Source: Trueperaceae bacterium
GTDB lineage: Bacteria > Deinococcota > Deinococci > Deinococcales > Trueperaceae
Assembly: GCA_024636105.1 (NCBI GenBank)
Contig: JAGXHO010000217.1
Location: forward strand, 1-7,504
Length of the DNA stretch: 7,504 nt
Direction: 5' to 3'
Shown: in pieces, positions 1-6,043 of the stretch
Layout of the letters: each line of letters begins with the position of its first letter
Numbering within the stretch: position 1 is the stretch's first letter
Notes under the pieces: model-generated
The model's database searches: none
What the model was told of the DNA's origin: nothing
The model's input: the letters and a program-made list of their open reading frames with translations, nothing else
Translations under genes and position numbers: made by a program

Positions 1-387
1 CTCGCCCTCTACAAGCGGGCGGCGAACCTCGCCGAGAAGGCCGAGCCGGGCGCGACCCTGCCCGCCCTCGAGGTGTTCGGCGAGCCCGCCGAGCGCGCCC
101 TGGCCGAAGCGCTGCCGGCGGCGCGGCGCTCCGTCGAGGGGTTGTTGGCGCACGTGCGCGAGCATCTGACGCCGTGGGACCTCGGCCGCGGCCCGACGAC
201 GCCGCTCGACGACGTGTCGGGGCCGGCGACCGAACTGCTGCGGCTCAAGGCGCCGCTCGACGCCTTCCTCGACGGCGTGATGGTCATGGTCGAGGACGAC
301 GCCGTGCGGCGGGCGCGGTTGGCGCTTCTCTCCGAGGTCGCCGCCGTCTTGCGGGAGCTGGGCGCGCTCGAGCACCTCGGCGCCTGA
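1..387 (+). CDS. glyS: Glycyl-tRNA synthetase beta subunit, C-terminal fragment
   Basis: Partial gene, open at the left edge; 128 residues and a TGA stop are visible. The beta subunit of the alpha2beta2-type bacterial glycyl-tRNA synthetase works with the alpha subunit (GlyQ) to charge tRNA-Gly in the cytoplasm. The fragment is the C-terminal anticodon-binding (DALR-like) helical region. The family hallmark lies at fragment residues 88-105, FLDGVMVMVEDDAVRRAR, followed by LALLSEV and a short leucine-rich end (LRELGALEHL), which is how GlyS proteins normally finish. Nothing upstream can be seen, so the usual glyQ neighbour cannot be confirmed. The gene ends 28 bases before a strong hairpin terminator. 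Recognition rests on remembered family motifs; the end of the gene looks intact. Single-chain glycyl-tRNA synthetases lack this domain type, so the organism should also carry glyQ. Confidence 0.88.
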   Translation, partial: LALYKRAANLAEKAEPGATLPALEVFGEPAERALAEALPAARRSVEGLLAHVREHLTPWDLGRGPTTPLDDVSGPATELLRLKAPLDAFLDGVMVMVEDDAVRRARLALLSEVAAVLRELGALEHLGA

Positions 388-415
388 CCGGCCGCCGGCC
401 GAGCGCACGCACCAA

Positions 416-450
416 GGACGCGCCCCCGGGGGACTCCCGGGGGCGCGTTC
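416..450. terminator. Bidirectional hairpin terminator between glyS and tRNA-Leu
   Basis: A perfect 12-bp GC stem has arms CGCGCCCCCGGG (419-430) and CCCGGGGGCGCG (436-447) around the 5-base loop GGACT. It can be extended by A418-T448, a G-T wobble and G416-C450. On the plus strand it is followed by TTCGTTT, a reasonable U-tract for ending glyS. On the minus strand the hairpin begins a few bases after the tRNA-Leu CCA end and is followed by TCCTTGGT, a weaker U-tract. The location between two converging genes fits a shared terminator. Confidence 0.8.
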
Positions 451-453
451 GTT

Positions 454-540
454 TGGTGCCGAAGATGGGACTTGAACCCACACGACCTTGCGGTCACACG
501 ACCCTGAATCGTGCGCGTCTACCAATTCCGCCACTTCGGC
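454..540 (-). tRNA. tRNA-Leu (anticodon CAG)
   Basis: Read on the minus strand, this 87-base gene folds as a class II tRNA. The acceptor stem is a perfect 7 bp (GCCGAAG with CTTCGGC), discriminator A, with CCA encoded in the DNA. The D arm contains AATTGGTAGAC. The anticodon stem is CACGA/TCGTG around the loop TTCAGGG, giving anticodon CAG (plus-strand 504-506), which reads CUG leucine codons. A long variable arm (GACC-GCAA-GGTC) is as expected for leucine. The T arm carries TTCAAGT with stem GTGGG/CCCAT, including one G-U pair. CUG is heavily used in the neighbouring genes, so this should be a major leucine tRNA. It has its own promoter (589-618) and shares a terminator with glyS. Confidence 0.97.
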
Positions 541-588
541 GCGGCGATCGTTCGTACCCAGAGCCGTTCAGGCGACGGCGCGTCGGTG

Positions 589-618
589 AGTGTACCTGGG
601 TGGCCGCGGGCGTGGCAA
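589..618 (-). promoter_or_regulatory. Sigma70-type promoter of tRNA-Leu
   Basis: On the minus strand a -35 box TTGCCA (618 to 613; 5 of 6 match to TTGACA) is followed after 18 bases by a -10 box TACACT (594 to 589; 4 of 6 match to TATAAT). Transcription would start near 582, giving a leader of about 42 bases for RNase P to remove before the mature tRNA 5' end at 540. It lies in the gap between the aminopeptidase stop and the tRNA, in the right orientation. This is the only place in the window where both boxes are recognisable. Confidence 0.62.
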
Positions 619-671
619 GAGGTCGCGCGGCTCCAGGCTCGCGCCCGCCGCCGCCCCGATCGGCCACGCGC

Positions 672-1760
672 TCACACCAGGAAGCGCCCGTCGCGCTGCA
701 GCGCCTCGCCGTCGATCAGCAGCTCACCACCGGCGCGCAGGTCGGTGATCAGGTCCCAATGGATCGCGCTGTCGTTGGTGCCGCCGGTCTCGGCGTAGGA
801 GCGGCCGAGCGCCAGGTGCACGGTGCCACCGATCTTTTCGTCGTAGAGGGTGTTCAAGATCGGCTTGCGGATGCGGAAGTTGGTGCCGATGCCGAGCTCG
901 CCCAAGAAGCGCGCGCCTGGGTCGGTCTCGAGCTGCGCTTGCAGCAGGTCGTCGCCCTCCTCGGCGCTCGCATCGACCACCTTCCCGGCTTCGAAGCGCA
1001 AGCGCACGCCGCGCACCACGCTCCCCGACACCGAGCTCGGCAAGTCGAAGAAGACCGTCCCTTCGGCGCTGTCCTCGTGCGGTCCGGTGAAGACCTCGCC
1101 GGAGGGCATGTTCTTGCGTCCGTCCGAGTTCACCCACGTGCGCCCGGCGACCGACAGGCGCAGGTCGGTGCCCGGTCCCTTGATCCGCACCTCGCGCGCC
1201 GGCGCCAACCGCTCGATGAGCGTGGCCTGGAAGGCGCGCAGCTCCGCCCACTTGGCGACCGGATCGGGGTCGTTCAGGAACATCGCGTCGAACACGAAGT
1301 CCTCGAAGGCGCTCAGGCTCATGCCGGCGTCCTGGGCGGCGGCGTCGGTGGGGTAGAGGGTGCCGACCCACTTGGTGCGCTCGAGTCGGAGCGCTCCGAC
1401 CGGCCCCTGCTGCCGCGTCAGGCGCGCTACCCGGCTCTTGTCCGCGGCCTGGAGCGCGCGCGAGTTCGTCGGGGCGGCGATCCGGATCCAGGCGTCGACG
1501 CGCCGAACCTCCTCGAGGTCGAGCACCGGCTCGGCGTCGAAGTAGGCGTCGGGGGCGAGCTCCAGCACGTCCTCCTGGAACTCGGGGTATGCGATGCGCA
1601 CCTCGGGGCGGCCCCCGGCGCGAAGGACCGCGCGCGTCAGCGCACGCGCCATCGGGATCGCCGAGGTCGGGACGTGGATCGCCACGAGTTCGCCGGGTTG
1701 AACGCGGGTGCAGTAGCCGACGAGCAGTTCGGCGTACTTCTCGTGCAGCGGGTGCAGCAT
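672..1760 (-). CDS. M29 family metallo-aminopeptidase (thermophilic aminopeptidase type)
   Basis: The 362-residue cytosolic enzyme would remove N-terminal amino acids from peptides using a two-metal centre; length is close to that of the AmpS/AmpT/PepS family. The characteristic metal and catalytic residues are all present: E222 in NMPSGEVFTGP (218-227), E288 in FLGELGIGTN, H315 and Y322 in GGTVHLALGRSYAETGG, and H334 and D336 in NDSAIHWDLI. The N-terminal part (EKYAELLV...VQPGELV) also fits. The ATG at 1760 is chosen because the protein then begins as family members do. A TAGCGT box lies 5 bases upstream, fitting leaderless transcription; there is no well-placed Shine-Dalgarno. A GTG at 1775 preceded by GAGGAA is an alternative, but the spacing of 3 bases is too short. 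The open frame continues far upstream to 2141 only as an antisense shadow of rluB. It is transcribed divergently from rluB. Substrate preference cannot be read from sequence. Confidence 0.92.
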   Translation of the reverse strand: MLHPLHEKYAELLVGYCTRVQPGELVAIHVPTSAIPMARALTRAVLRAGGRPEVRIAYPEFQEDVLELAPDAYFDAEPVLDLEEVRRVDAWIRIAAPTNSRALQAADKSRVARLTRQQGPVGALRLERTKWVGTLYPTDAAAQDAGMSLSAFEDFVFDAMFLNDPDPVAKWAELRAFQATLIERLAPAREVRIKGPGTDLRLSVAGRTWVNSDGRKNMPSGEVFTGPHEDSAEGTVFFDLPSSVSGSVVRGVRLRFEAGKVVDASAEEGDDLLQAQLETDPGARFLGELGIGTNFRIRKPILNTLYDEKIGGTVHLALGRSYAETGGTNDSAIHWDLITDLRAGGELLIDGEALQRDGRFLV

Positions 1761-1766
1761 GGCGGA

Positions 1767-1772
1767 CGCTAC
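1767..1772 (-). promoter_or_regulatory. Candidate TANNNT -10 box for leaderless aminopeptidase mRNA
   Basis: The minus strand reads TAGCGT, then CCGCC, then ATG at 1760. A TANNNT box 5 bases before the start codon would put transcription initiation at or near the ATG. No TTGACA-like -35 is seen at the usual spacing. The six-base motif is weak on its own; support comes from the similar arrangement at trpS and the absence of a usable Shine-Dalgarno. Confidence 0.4.
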
Positions 1773-1792
1773 CACGCGTTCCTCACGCGTTC
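1773..1792. repeat. Tandem 9-bp direct repeat in the divergent promoter gap
   Basis: CACGCGTTC occurs at 1773-1781 and, identically, at 1784-1792, an 11-bp period close to one helical turn. Each copy contains the palindrome ACGCGT (1774-1779 and 1785-1790). The pair fills much of the 48-bp space between the aminopeptidase and rluB start codons, directly beside the putative aminopeptidase -10 box. It could be an operator for a dimeric or tandem-binding regulator. Chance in GC-rich DNA is also possible, and no regulator is known from the window. Confidence 0.45.
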
Positions 1793-1808
1793 GTGGTGGA
1801 CTGGGGGC

Positions 1809-2642
1809 ATGAACGCCCCCTCCCACGAGGATCCCGCGGCCACCGACGCGACCGCCCCGGAGCGCCTGCAGCGCTTCCTGGCGCGCGCCGGGATCGCGAG
1901 CCGCCGGAAGTCCGAGGAGCTGATCACGGCGGGGCGCGTCACCGTCGACGGGGTCGTCGCGGTCCTCGGCCAGAAGGTGGCGCCGGGGCAGCGCGTGGCG
2001 CTCGACGGGACGACGGTCGCGGCGCGCACGGAGCACCGCACCTTCGCGCTGCACAAGCCCGCCGGCGTCGTCACGACGGCCGCCGACGAGCGCGGTCGGC
2101 GCACGGTGCTCGATCTGCTGCCATCGGTGCCGGGGCTGCACCCGGTGGGACGGCTCGACCTCGACTCCGAGGGCCTGCTACTGTTGACGACCGACGGGGC
2201 CCTCACCGATCGCCTCACCCACCCGCGCTTCGGGCACGCGAAGACCTACCGCGTCTGGTGCGAGGGCGGAGCGCTGGCGCGCGCCGACTGCCGCACGCTC
2301 GAGGAGGGCGTCGAACTCGACGACGGCCCCGCGCGCGCGCTCCGCGCCCGGCCGGCGCCCGGCGGCGCGGTCGTCGACCTCGGGGACGGTCGCAAGCGGC
2401 AGGTGCGGCGCATGTTCGACGCCATCGGCCGTTCGGTCCAGCGCCTGGTGCGCACCCACGTCGGCGGCTTCCCACTCGGCGAACTTCCGCTCGGCGGGTA
2501 CCGCGAGCTCGGTCCCGAAGACCTTCGCCGCCTCGGGTATACTCCCCCGAACGACGACGCGCATCCGACCAGGACGGCGTCGGCGCCCCGCACCCGACCG
2601 CCCGGCGGCCGGCCGTCGCGGCGGCGCGGCGAGGAACCATGA
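1809..2642 (+). CDS. rluB: RsuA/RluB/E/F family 23S or 16S rRNA pseudouridine synthase
   Basis: This 277-residue enzyme isomerises a specific uridine in ribosomal RNA to pseudouridine; it most resembles RluB, which modifies 23S rRNA, but the exact target is inferred. An S4 RNA-binding domain covers about residues 18-67 (ERLQRFLARAGIASRRKSEE...GRVTVDG). It is followed by the catalytic domain with KPAG (83-86), the signature GRLDLDSEGLLLLTTDG (114-130) holding the catalytic aspartate D117, KTYRV (145-149) and the RKRQVRRM motif (195-202). The last 30 residues are an arginine/proline-rich, probably disordered tail not needed by the fold. The ATG at 1809 is the first plausible start before the S4 domain; the long open frame upstream is antisense to the aminopeptidase. 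A G-rich stretch just before the ATG is only a weak ribosome site. It heads a four-gene operon and overlaps hpt by ATGA. Confidence 0.9.
   Translation: MNAPSHEDPAATDATAPERLQRFLARAGIASRRKSEELITAGRVTVDGVVAVLGQKVAPGQRVALDGTTVAARTEHRTFALHKPAGVVTTAADERGRRTVLDLLPSVPGLHPVGRLDLDSEGLLLLTTDGALTDRLTHPRFGHAKTYRVWCEGGALARADCRTLEEGVELDDGPARALRARPAPGGAVVDLGDGRKRQVRRMFDAIGRSVQRLVRTHVGGFPLGELPLGGYRELGPEDLRRLGYTPPNDDAHPTRTASAPRTRPPGGRPSRRRGEEP
2538..2543 (+). promoter_or_regulatory. Possible internal -10 box upstream of hpt
   Basis: TATACT (5 of 6 match to TATAAT) stands out in the GC-rich 3' end of rluB, 95 bases before the hpt ATG. No convincing -35 hexamer lies 16-18 bases upstream. If used, it would let hpt and the downstream genes be transcribed without rluB, with a leader of roughly 90 bases. 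It lies inside coding sequence (codons for GYT), so coincidence is quite possible. Confidence 0.25.
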
Positions 2643-3202
2643 ACGAGGCTCCGCCCACCATCTTCGCGCCCGGCCCGGGCCCCATCCAACTCGACGCCGA
2701 GGCGATCGACGCGCGCGTCCGTACGCTCGGCGCGGCGATCGCGCGCGACCACGCCGACGGGGCGCCGCTCCACCTCATCTGCGTGCTCAACGGAGCGTTC
2801 CTGTTCATGGCCGACCTGGTCCGAGCGATCGATCGGCCGCTCACGGTCGACTTCATCTCGGTGTCCAGCTACGGTTCGCGCACCGAGTCGTCGGGTGAGG
2901 TCCGGCTCGTCAAGGACCTCGACCAGTCGCTCAAGGGCAAGCACGTGGTCCTGGTCGAGGACATCGTCGACACGGGCCTCACCATGCGCTACCTGCTCGG
3001 CTACCTGGAGGGGCGTGGACCGCTGTCGGTCAAGGTCGCGGCGCTGCTCTCGAAGCCGGCTCGGCGGGTCGTCGAGGTGCCCGTCGACTACCTCGGGTTC
3101 GAGATCGAGGACGCCTTCGTGTACGGCTACGGGCTGGACGTCGACCACCGGTACCGCAACCTGCCGTTCGTGACGAGCATGGTCGGAGGCGACGAGGGAT
3201 GA
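2639..3202 (+). CDS. hpt: Hypoxanthine(-guanine) phosphoribosyltransferase
   Basis: A cytosolic purine-salvage enzyme of 187 residues, the usual size, that joins hypoxanthine (and probably guanine) to PRPP to give IMP/GMP. The PRPP-binding signature VVLVEDIVDTGLTM spans residues 103-116, with the acidic pair E107-D108 and the expected catalytic base D111. Other family blocks are HLICVLNGAFLFMADLVR (45-62), the flexible-loop region DFISVSSYGS (71-80), a lysine that should contact the purine (K139 in LLSKPARR), and the C-terminal base-binding segment YLGFEIEDAFVYGYGLD (151-167) followed by HRYRNLPFV. The ATG overlaps the rluB stop as ATGA and is preceded by GAGGA a few bases upstream, so translation is probably coupled but can also load ribosomes directly. 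No tilS or ftsH, frequent hpt neighbours in other bacteria, is present. Confidence 0.95.
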   Translation: MNEAPPTIFAPGPGPIQLDAEAIDARVRTLGAAIARDHADGAPLHLICVLNGAFLFMADLVRAIDRPLTVDFISVSSYGSRTESSGEVRLVKDLDQSLKGKHVVLVEDIVDTGLTMRYLLGYLEGRGPLSVKVAALLSKPARRVVEVPVDYLGFEIEDAFVYGYGLDVDHRYRNLPFVTSMVGGDEG

Positions 3203-4365
3203 GGCGGGGGCGGGTCGCCTGGGGGGCCGCGGCCGTCGTGTTCGCCGCCGCGCTGGGCCTGGGCGTCGGCTGGGCCTTCCGCGACGCCGAGCCGCCCCAG
3301 CTCTGGCTCGAGGTCCCCGAGGGGCCGCACGCGGCCGGAGTCCCGATCGAGGTCTTCGTCTCCGCCGACGTCCCCGTCCGCTTCACGCTCCGGTACGGCG
3401 ACGTGGTGATCGACGAGGTCGCGGCGGAGCTCCGCGCGTCGCTGCTCGCGATCGCCGGGCGACAGGTGCTGCAGGTCGACGCCGAGGCCGCGTCCGGCTT
3501 GACCGCGACCGTCTTTCGCGAGGTGGTCGCGCTGCGGCCACCCGCGGTGGCGTTCGAGGCCCCCGGCGTGCTCGAGGTCGGCGACGCGTTCGCCGTGCGA
3601 GTCGCCGCGATCAATTCCGACCCGTGGGCTGCGGCCCTGGTGTCGGCCACGCTCACCCTCGACGGGGTACGACTGCGCCTCCATACGGCCACCGACGGGC
3701 GTTGGGCGCTCGCCTCGGTACCGCTCGAAGCGCCTCCTGGTCCGCGCCTCCTGGAGCTGCGGTTGGTCGACGCCCTGGGCGGGGTCCAGGTCGTGGAGCG
3801 CGCGCTGGACGTGCGCGCCAACCCGCAGCCGGTCGAACTGCTCCAGTTGAGCCCGAGCGTCCTGGCGGTCGTCACGCCCGAGGGGCGCGAGCTCGAGGCC
3901 GCCGCCCTCAGCGCGGCGTTCGCCACGGTGCCGGCCCAGCCGCGGTGGTCCGATCCCTTCGTGCTGCCGCTCGAAGGGCGCGATACCTCCGGCTTCGGTG
4001 CGCCGCGGCGGTACGGCGTCGGCGGCAACGTGAGCTACCACCAGGGAGCCGACCTCGCCGCCCCGACGGGCACGCCCATCCTCGCGACCAACCACGGCGT
4101 GGTGCGCGTCGCCGGCTTCTACCCGATCAAGGGGGGCCTGGTGGTGCTCGACCACGGTCAGGGGGTCACGAGCCTCTACTTCCACCAGTCGGCGATCGAC
4201 GTGGCCGTGGGCGACGTCGTCGTGCGCGGCGACGTGATCGGGCGCGTCGGCTCGACGGGCCTCTCGACCGGACCCCACCTGCACTGGGAGATGCGCGTCG
4301 ACGGCGTCCCCAGCGATCCCATGCGCTGGGTGGGCGAGCGCTACCCGCTGGCGGCCCGCCCATGA
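3199..4365 (+). CDS. Membrane-anchored M23 (LytM-type) metalloendopeptidase
   Basis: This 388-residue protein is probably a zinc endopeptidase that cuts peptidoglycan cross-bridges or stem peptides outside the membrane. An N-terminal hydrophobic segment (about 7-27) after a short MRRGR start is a signal anchor or uncleaved signal. Residues about 35-205 look like beta-strand-rich, Ig-like segments with no clear family, rather than the coiled coil of EnvC/NlpD-type proteins. The M23 domain occupies about 250-380. Zinc ligands are H281 and D285 (HQGAD) and H362 in the HLH of GLSTGPHLHWEM; H329 (LYFHQS) and H360 are the expected catalytic histidines. All are present, so it should be active. GGAGG at 3185-3189, nine bases before the ATG, is the best Shine-Dalgarno in the window. 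Both ends overlap neighbours by ATGA. Whether it is a hydrolase or a divisome/morphogenesis regulator cannot be decided. Confidence 0.88.
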   Translation: MRRGRVAWGAAAVVFAAALGLGVGWAFRDAEPPQLWLEVPEGPHAAGVPIEVFVSADVPVRFTLRYGDVVIDEVAAELRASLLAIAGRQVLQVDAEAASGLTATVFREVVALRPPAVAFEAPGVLEVGDAFAVRVAAINSDPWAAALVSATLTLDGVRLRLHTATDGRWALASVPLEAPPGPRLLELRLVDALGGVQVVERALDVRANPQPVELLQLSPSVLAVVTPEGRELEAAALSAAFATVPAQPRWSDPFVLPLEGRDTSGFGAPRRYGVGGNVSYHQGADLAAPTGTPILATNHGVVRVAGFYPIKGGLVVLDHGQGVTSLYFHQSAIDVAVGDVVVRGDVIGRVGSTGLSTGPHLHWEMRVDGVPSDPMRWVGERYPLAARP

Positions 4366-5981
4366 CCCGCCGCTGGACCGTCGCGGTGCTCCTGGCGGCG
4401 CTGCTCCTGGTGGCCGGCTGGGGCGCCGCGCAGGCGACCTTGCCGCCGACGGCGCTCGTCTACGGCGCGACCGCGGCACCACCTGCGGAGCGCTGGGCCG
4501 ACGACCCCGGCGCCGGCGTGTACTACGAGGTGTTCGTACGGAGCTTCCAGGACTCCGACGGCGATGGCATCGGCGACTTCCGCGGGCTCACCGCGCGGCT
4601 GCCGTACCTCGCCGACCTCGGGATCACCGGCCTGTGGCTGATGCCGATCCACCCGAGCCCCAGCTACCACGGGTACGACGTCGTCGACTACCGCGCCGTC
4701 CACCCCGACTACGGGACCCTCGCCGACTTCCGCGCGTTCGTGGCCGCCGCTCACGGCCACGGCATGCGCGTCGTGCTCGACCTGGTCGCGAACCATACGA
4801 GCGACCGGCACCCGTGGTTCCAGGCGGCGCTCGCAGGCGACCCGGCGTACCGCGACTGGTACCGCTTCGAGGCCGAGCCGCCCGCGACCCAGGGGACGCT
4901 CGGCGGCAACGCCTGGCACGACGCGGGCGACGGCACGCGCTACCTGGGGCTGTTCGTACGCGAGATGCACGACCTCGACCACCGGAACCCCGACGTGGTG
5001 GACGCGCTGCTCGACGTCGCCGCCTTCTGGCTCGACCTGGGCGTCGACGGCTTCCGGGTCGATGCGATCCAACACGTGGTCGAGGGGGCCGACGGCACCA
5101 TCGCCAACGCACCCGAGAACTTCGCGTGGGTGCGGGACTTCGGCGCCCGGCTGCGCGCGCGCCGCCCCGGAGCGTTCCTCGTCGGCGAGACGTGGACGGC
5201 CACCCCGACGATCGCTGCGTACCATCGCGACGCGCAGCTCGACATGAGCTTCGACTACCCGCTGTGGCGCGCCCTGGGCGGCGCGCTCCAGGCCCGGAGC
5301 GCCATCGACCTGCGCGCCCAATTGCAGCTCAACGCCGACGCCTACCCGGACGGGGCGCGCCGCGGCACCTTCGTGAGCAACCACGACCAGCTGCGCCCCG
5401 CCAGCGTCCTGTCGCCGCTGCGGCCGAACCCGACGCGGACGGCGCTGCTCGGTCGGCTGCTCCTGGCGCTGCCCGGCACGCCCTTCCTGTACTACGGCGA
5501 GGAGCTGGGCATGCCCAACGGTCCCGGCGACGACGATCGCCAGAAGCGCACCCCGATGCGCTGGACCGCCACCCCTGACGGCGGCTTCTCGTCCGCTGCG
5601 CCGTGGATCGCCGCGTCGACGGACGACCCGGCGGTGAGCGTCCAGGCGCAACGCGCCGACCGCGACTCGGTGCTCGCCGCGTACCGCGAGGCGATCGCGC
5701 TGCGCGCGGCCTGGCCGGTGCTCGCGTCCGGCGACGCCCAGGTGGTGGCCGGCTTGCCGAGCGCCGTGCTGGCGGTCTGGCGCACGCTGCCGGGCGCGGA
5801 GCCGGTGCTCGTGCTGGCCAACCTCGGGGCGCGCGACCTCGAGGTGGCCCTCGCCGACGTGCCGCTCGGCGGGGTCGCGCCGTCAGAGCTGCGGGCGCTG
5901 GGCGACGGCGCCGAGGGTGCGGCCAGTGGTGCGATCGACGTGCCGGCGGGGACGCTGCGCCTGCTCACGCCCGGTCGCTGA
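4362..5981 (+). CDS. Exported GH13 alpha-amylase family glycosidase
   Basis: This 539-residue enzyme should hydrolyse alpha-1,4-linked glucans such as starch, glycogen or maltodextrin. A signal peptide (RR, hydrophobic 7-20, AQA near 23-25) implies export; there is no lipobox cysteine. The TIM barrel starts with YYEVFVRSFQDSDGDGIGD (54-72), whose D64-D66-D68-D72 pattern is the usual calcium loop. Conserved regions: I DLVANHTS (140-147); II GVDGFRVDA with nucleophile D234; III FLVGETW with acid/base E276; IV FVSNHDQ with transition-state D342. Region V reads MHDLDHRNPDV rather than the common MPDLNxxNP. YYGEELGM...RTPMRW (378-401) is typical of the oligosaccharide-acting branch. A C-terminal beta domain follows from about 450. 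It could therefore be an alpha-amylase, alpha-glucosidase or a transferase. No Shine-Dalgarno precedes the ATG, which overlaps the M23 stop, so expression probably depends on translational coupling. It ends the operon. Confidence 0.92.
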   Translation: MTRRWTVAVLLAALLLVAGWGAAQATLPPTALVYGATAAPPAERWADDPGAGVYYEVFVRSFQDSDGDGIGDFRGLTARLPYLADLGITGLWLMPIHPSPSYHGYDVVDYRAVHPDYGTLADFRAFVAAAHGHGMRVVLDLVANHTSDRHPWFQAALAGDPAYRDWYRFEAEPPATQGTLGGNAWHDAGDGTRYLGLFVREMHDLDHRNPDVVDALLDVAAFWLDLGVDGFRVDAIQHVVEGADGTIANAPENFAWVRDFGARLRARRPGAFLVGETWTATPTIAAYHRDAQLDMSFDYPLWRALGGALQARSAIDLRAQLQLNADAYPDGARRGTFVSNHDQLRPASVLSPLRPNPTRTALLGRLLLALPGTPFLYYGEELGMPNGPGDDDRQKRTPMRWTATPDGGFSSAAPWIAASTDDPAVSVQAQRADRDSVLAAYREAIALRAAWPVLASGDAQVVAGLPSAVLAVWRTLPGAEPVLVLANLGARDLEVALADVPLGGVAPSELRALGDGAEGAASGAIDVPAGTLRLLTPGR

Positions 5982-6030
5982 CCGGCGATCGCGCCGTAGG
6001 CAGGCGTCCGGCCGCGCGCCGTGGGCGCGG

Positions 6031-6036
6031 TAGACT
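6031..6036 (+). promoter_or_regulatory. TANNNT -10 box for leaderless trpS mRNA
   Basis: TAGACT is followed by CCCGGCC and then the trpS ATG at 6044, a spacing of 7 bases, which would place the transcription start at the A of the ATG. No Shine-Dalgarno lies in the gap and no TTGACA-like -35 is visible. This arrangement is common for leaderless genes in Deinococcus. It also explains how trpS is expressed apart from the upstream operon. Confidence 0.6.
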
Positions 6037-6043
6037 CCCGGCC

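Noticed and set aside
619..671. Possible terminator after the aminopeptidase stop (GCGCG...CGCGC on either strand)
   Set aside because: The stem is 5 bp with a 10-base loop and no T-run. Readthrough toward the tRNA promoter region cannot be excluded, but no real terminator is visible.
174..1808. Very long plus-strand open frame upstream of rluB, seemingly giving an 822-residue protein
   Set aside because: It is antisense to the M29 aminopeptidase, whose complete active-site residues are on the minus strand. The frame is open only because stops are rare in GC-rich DNA; the real gene starts at 1809.
1761..2141. Upstream extension of the aminopeptidase frame on the minus strand
   Set aside because: It runs antisense through the S4 and catalytic domain of rluB, and the added sequence has no family resemblance. 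The protein naturally begins at ATG 1760.
2246..4482. Long minus-strand open frames opposite hpt and the M23 gene (about 300 and 450 residues)
   Set aside because: Arg/Asp/His-rich compositional shadows of the plus-strand genes with no recognisable motifs or ribosome sites.
4341..5651. Long minus-strand open frame opposite the amylase gene
   Set aside because: No domain can be recognised, and the plus strand carries all GH13 conserved regions in order.
5985..5992. GCGATCGC palindrome (HIP1-like) after the amylase gene
   Set aside because: The octamer is easily produced in GC-rich DNA and also occurs inside coding sequence (for example near 5694); no repeat array or pattern.
6015..6029. Small hairpin CGCGCC-GTG-GGCGCG before trpS as a possible operon terminator
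   Set aside because: It has only 6 bp, a 3-base loop and no T-tract; it is followed directly by the TAGACT box. Likely an accident of GC-rich sequence.
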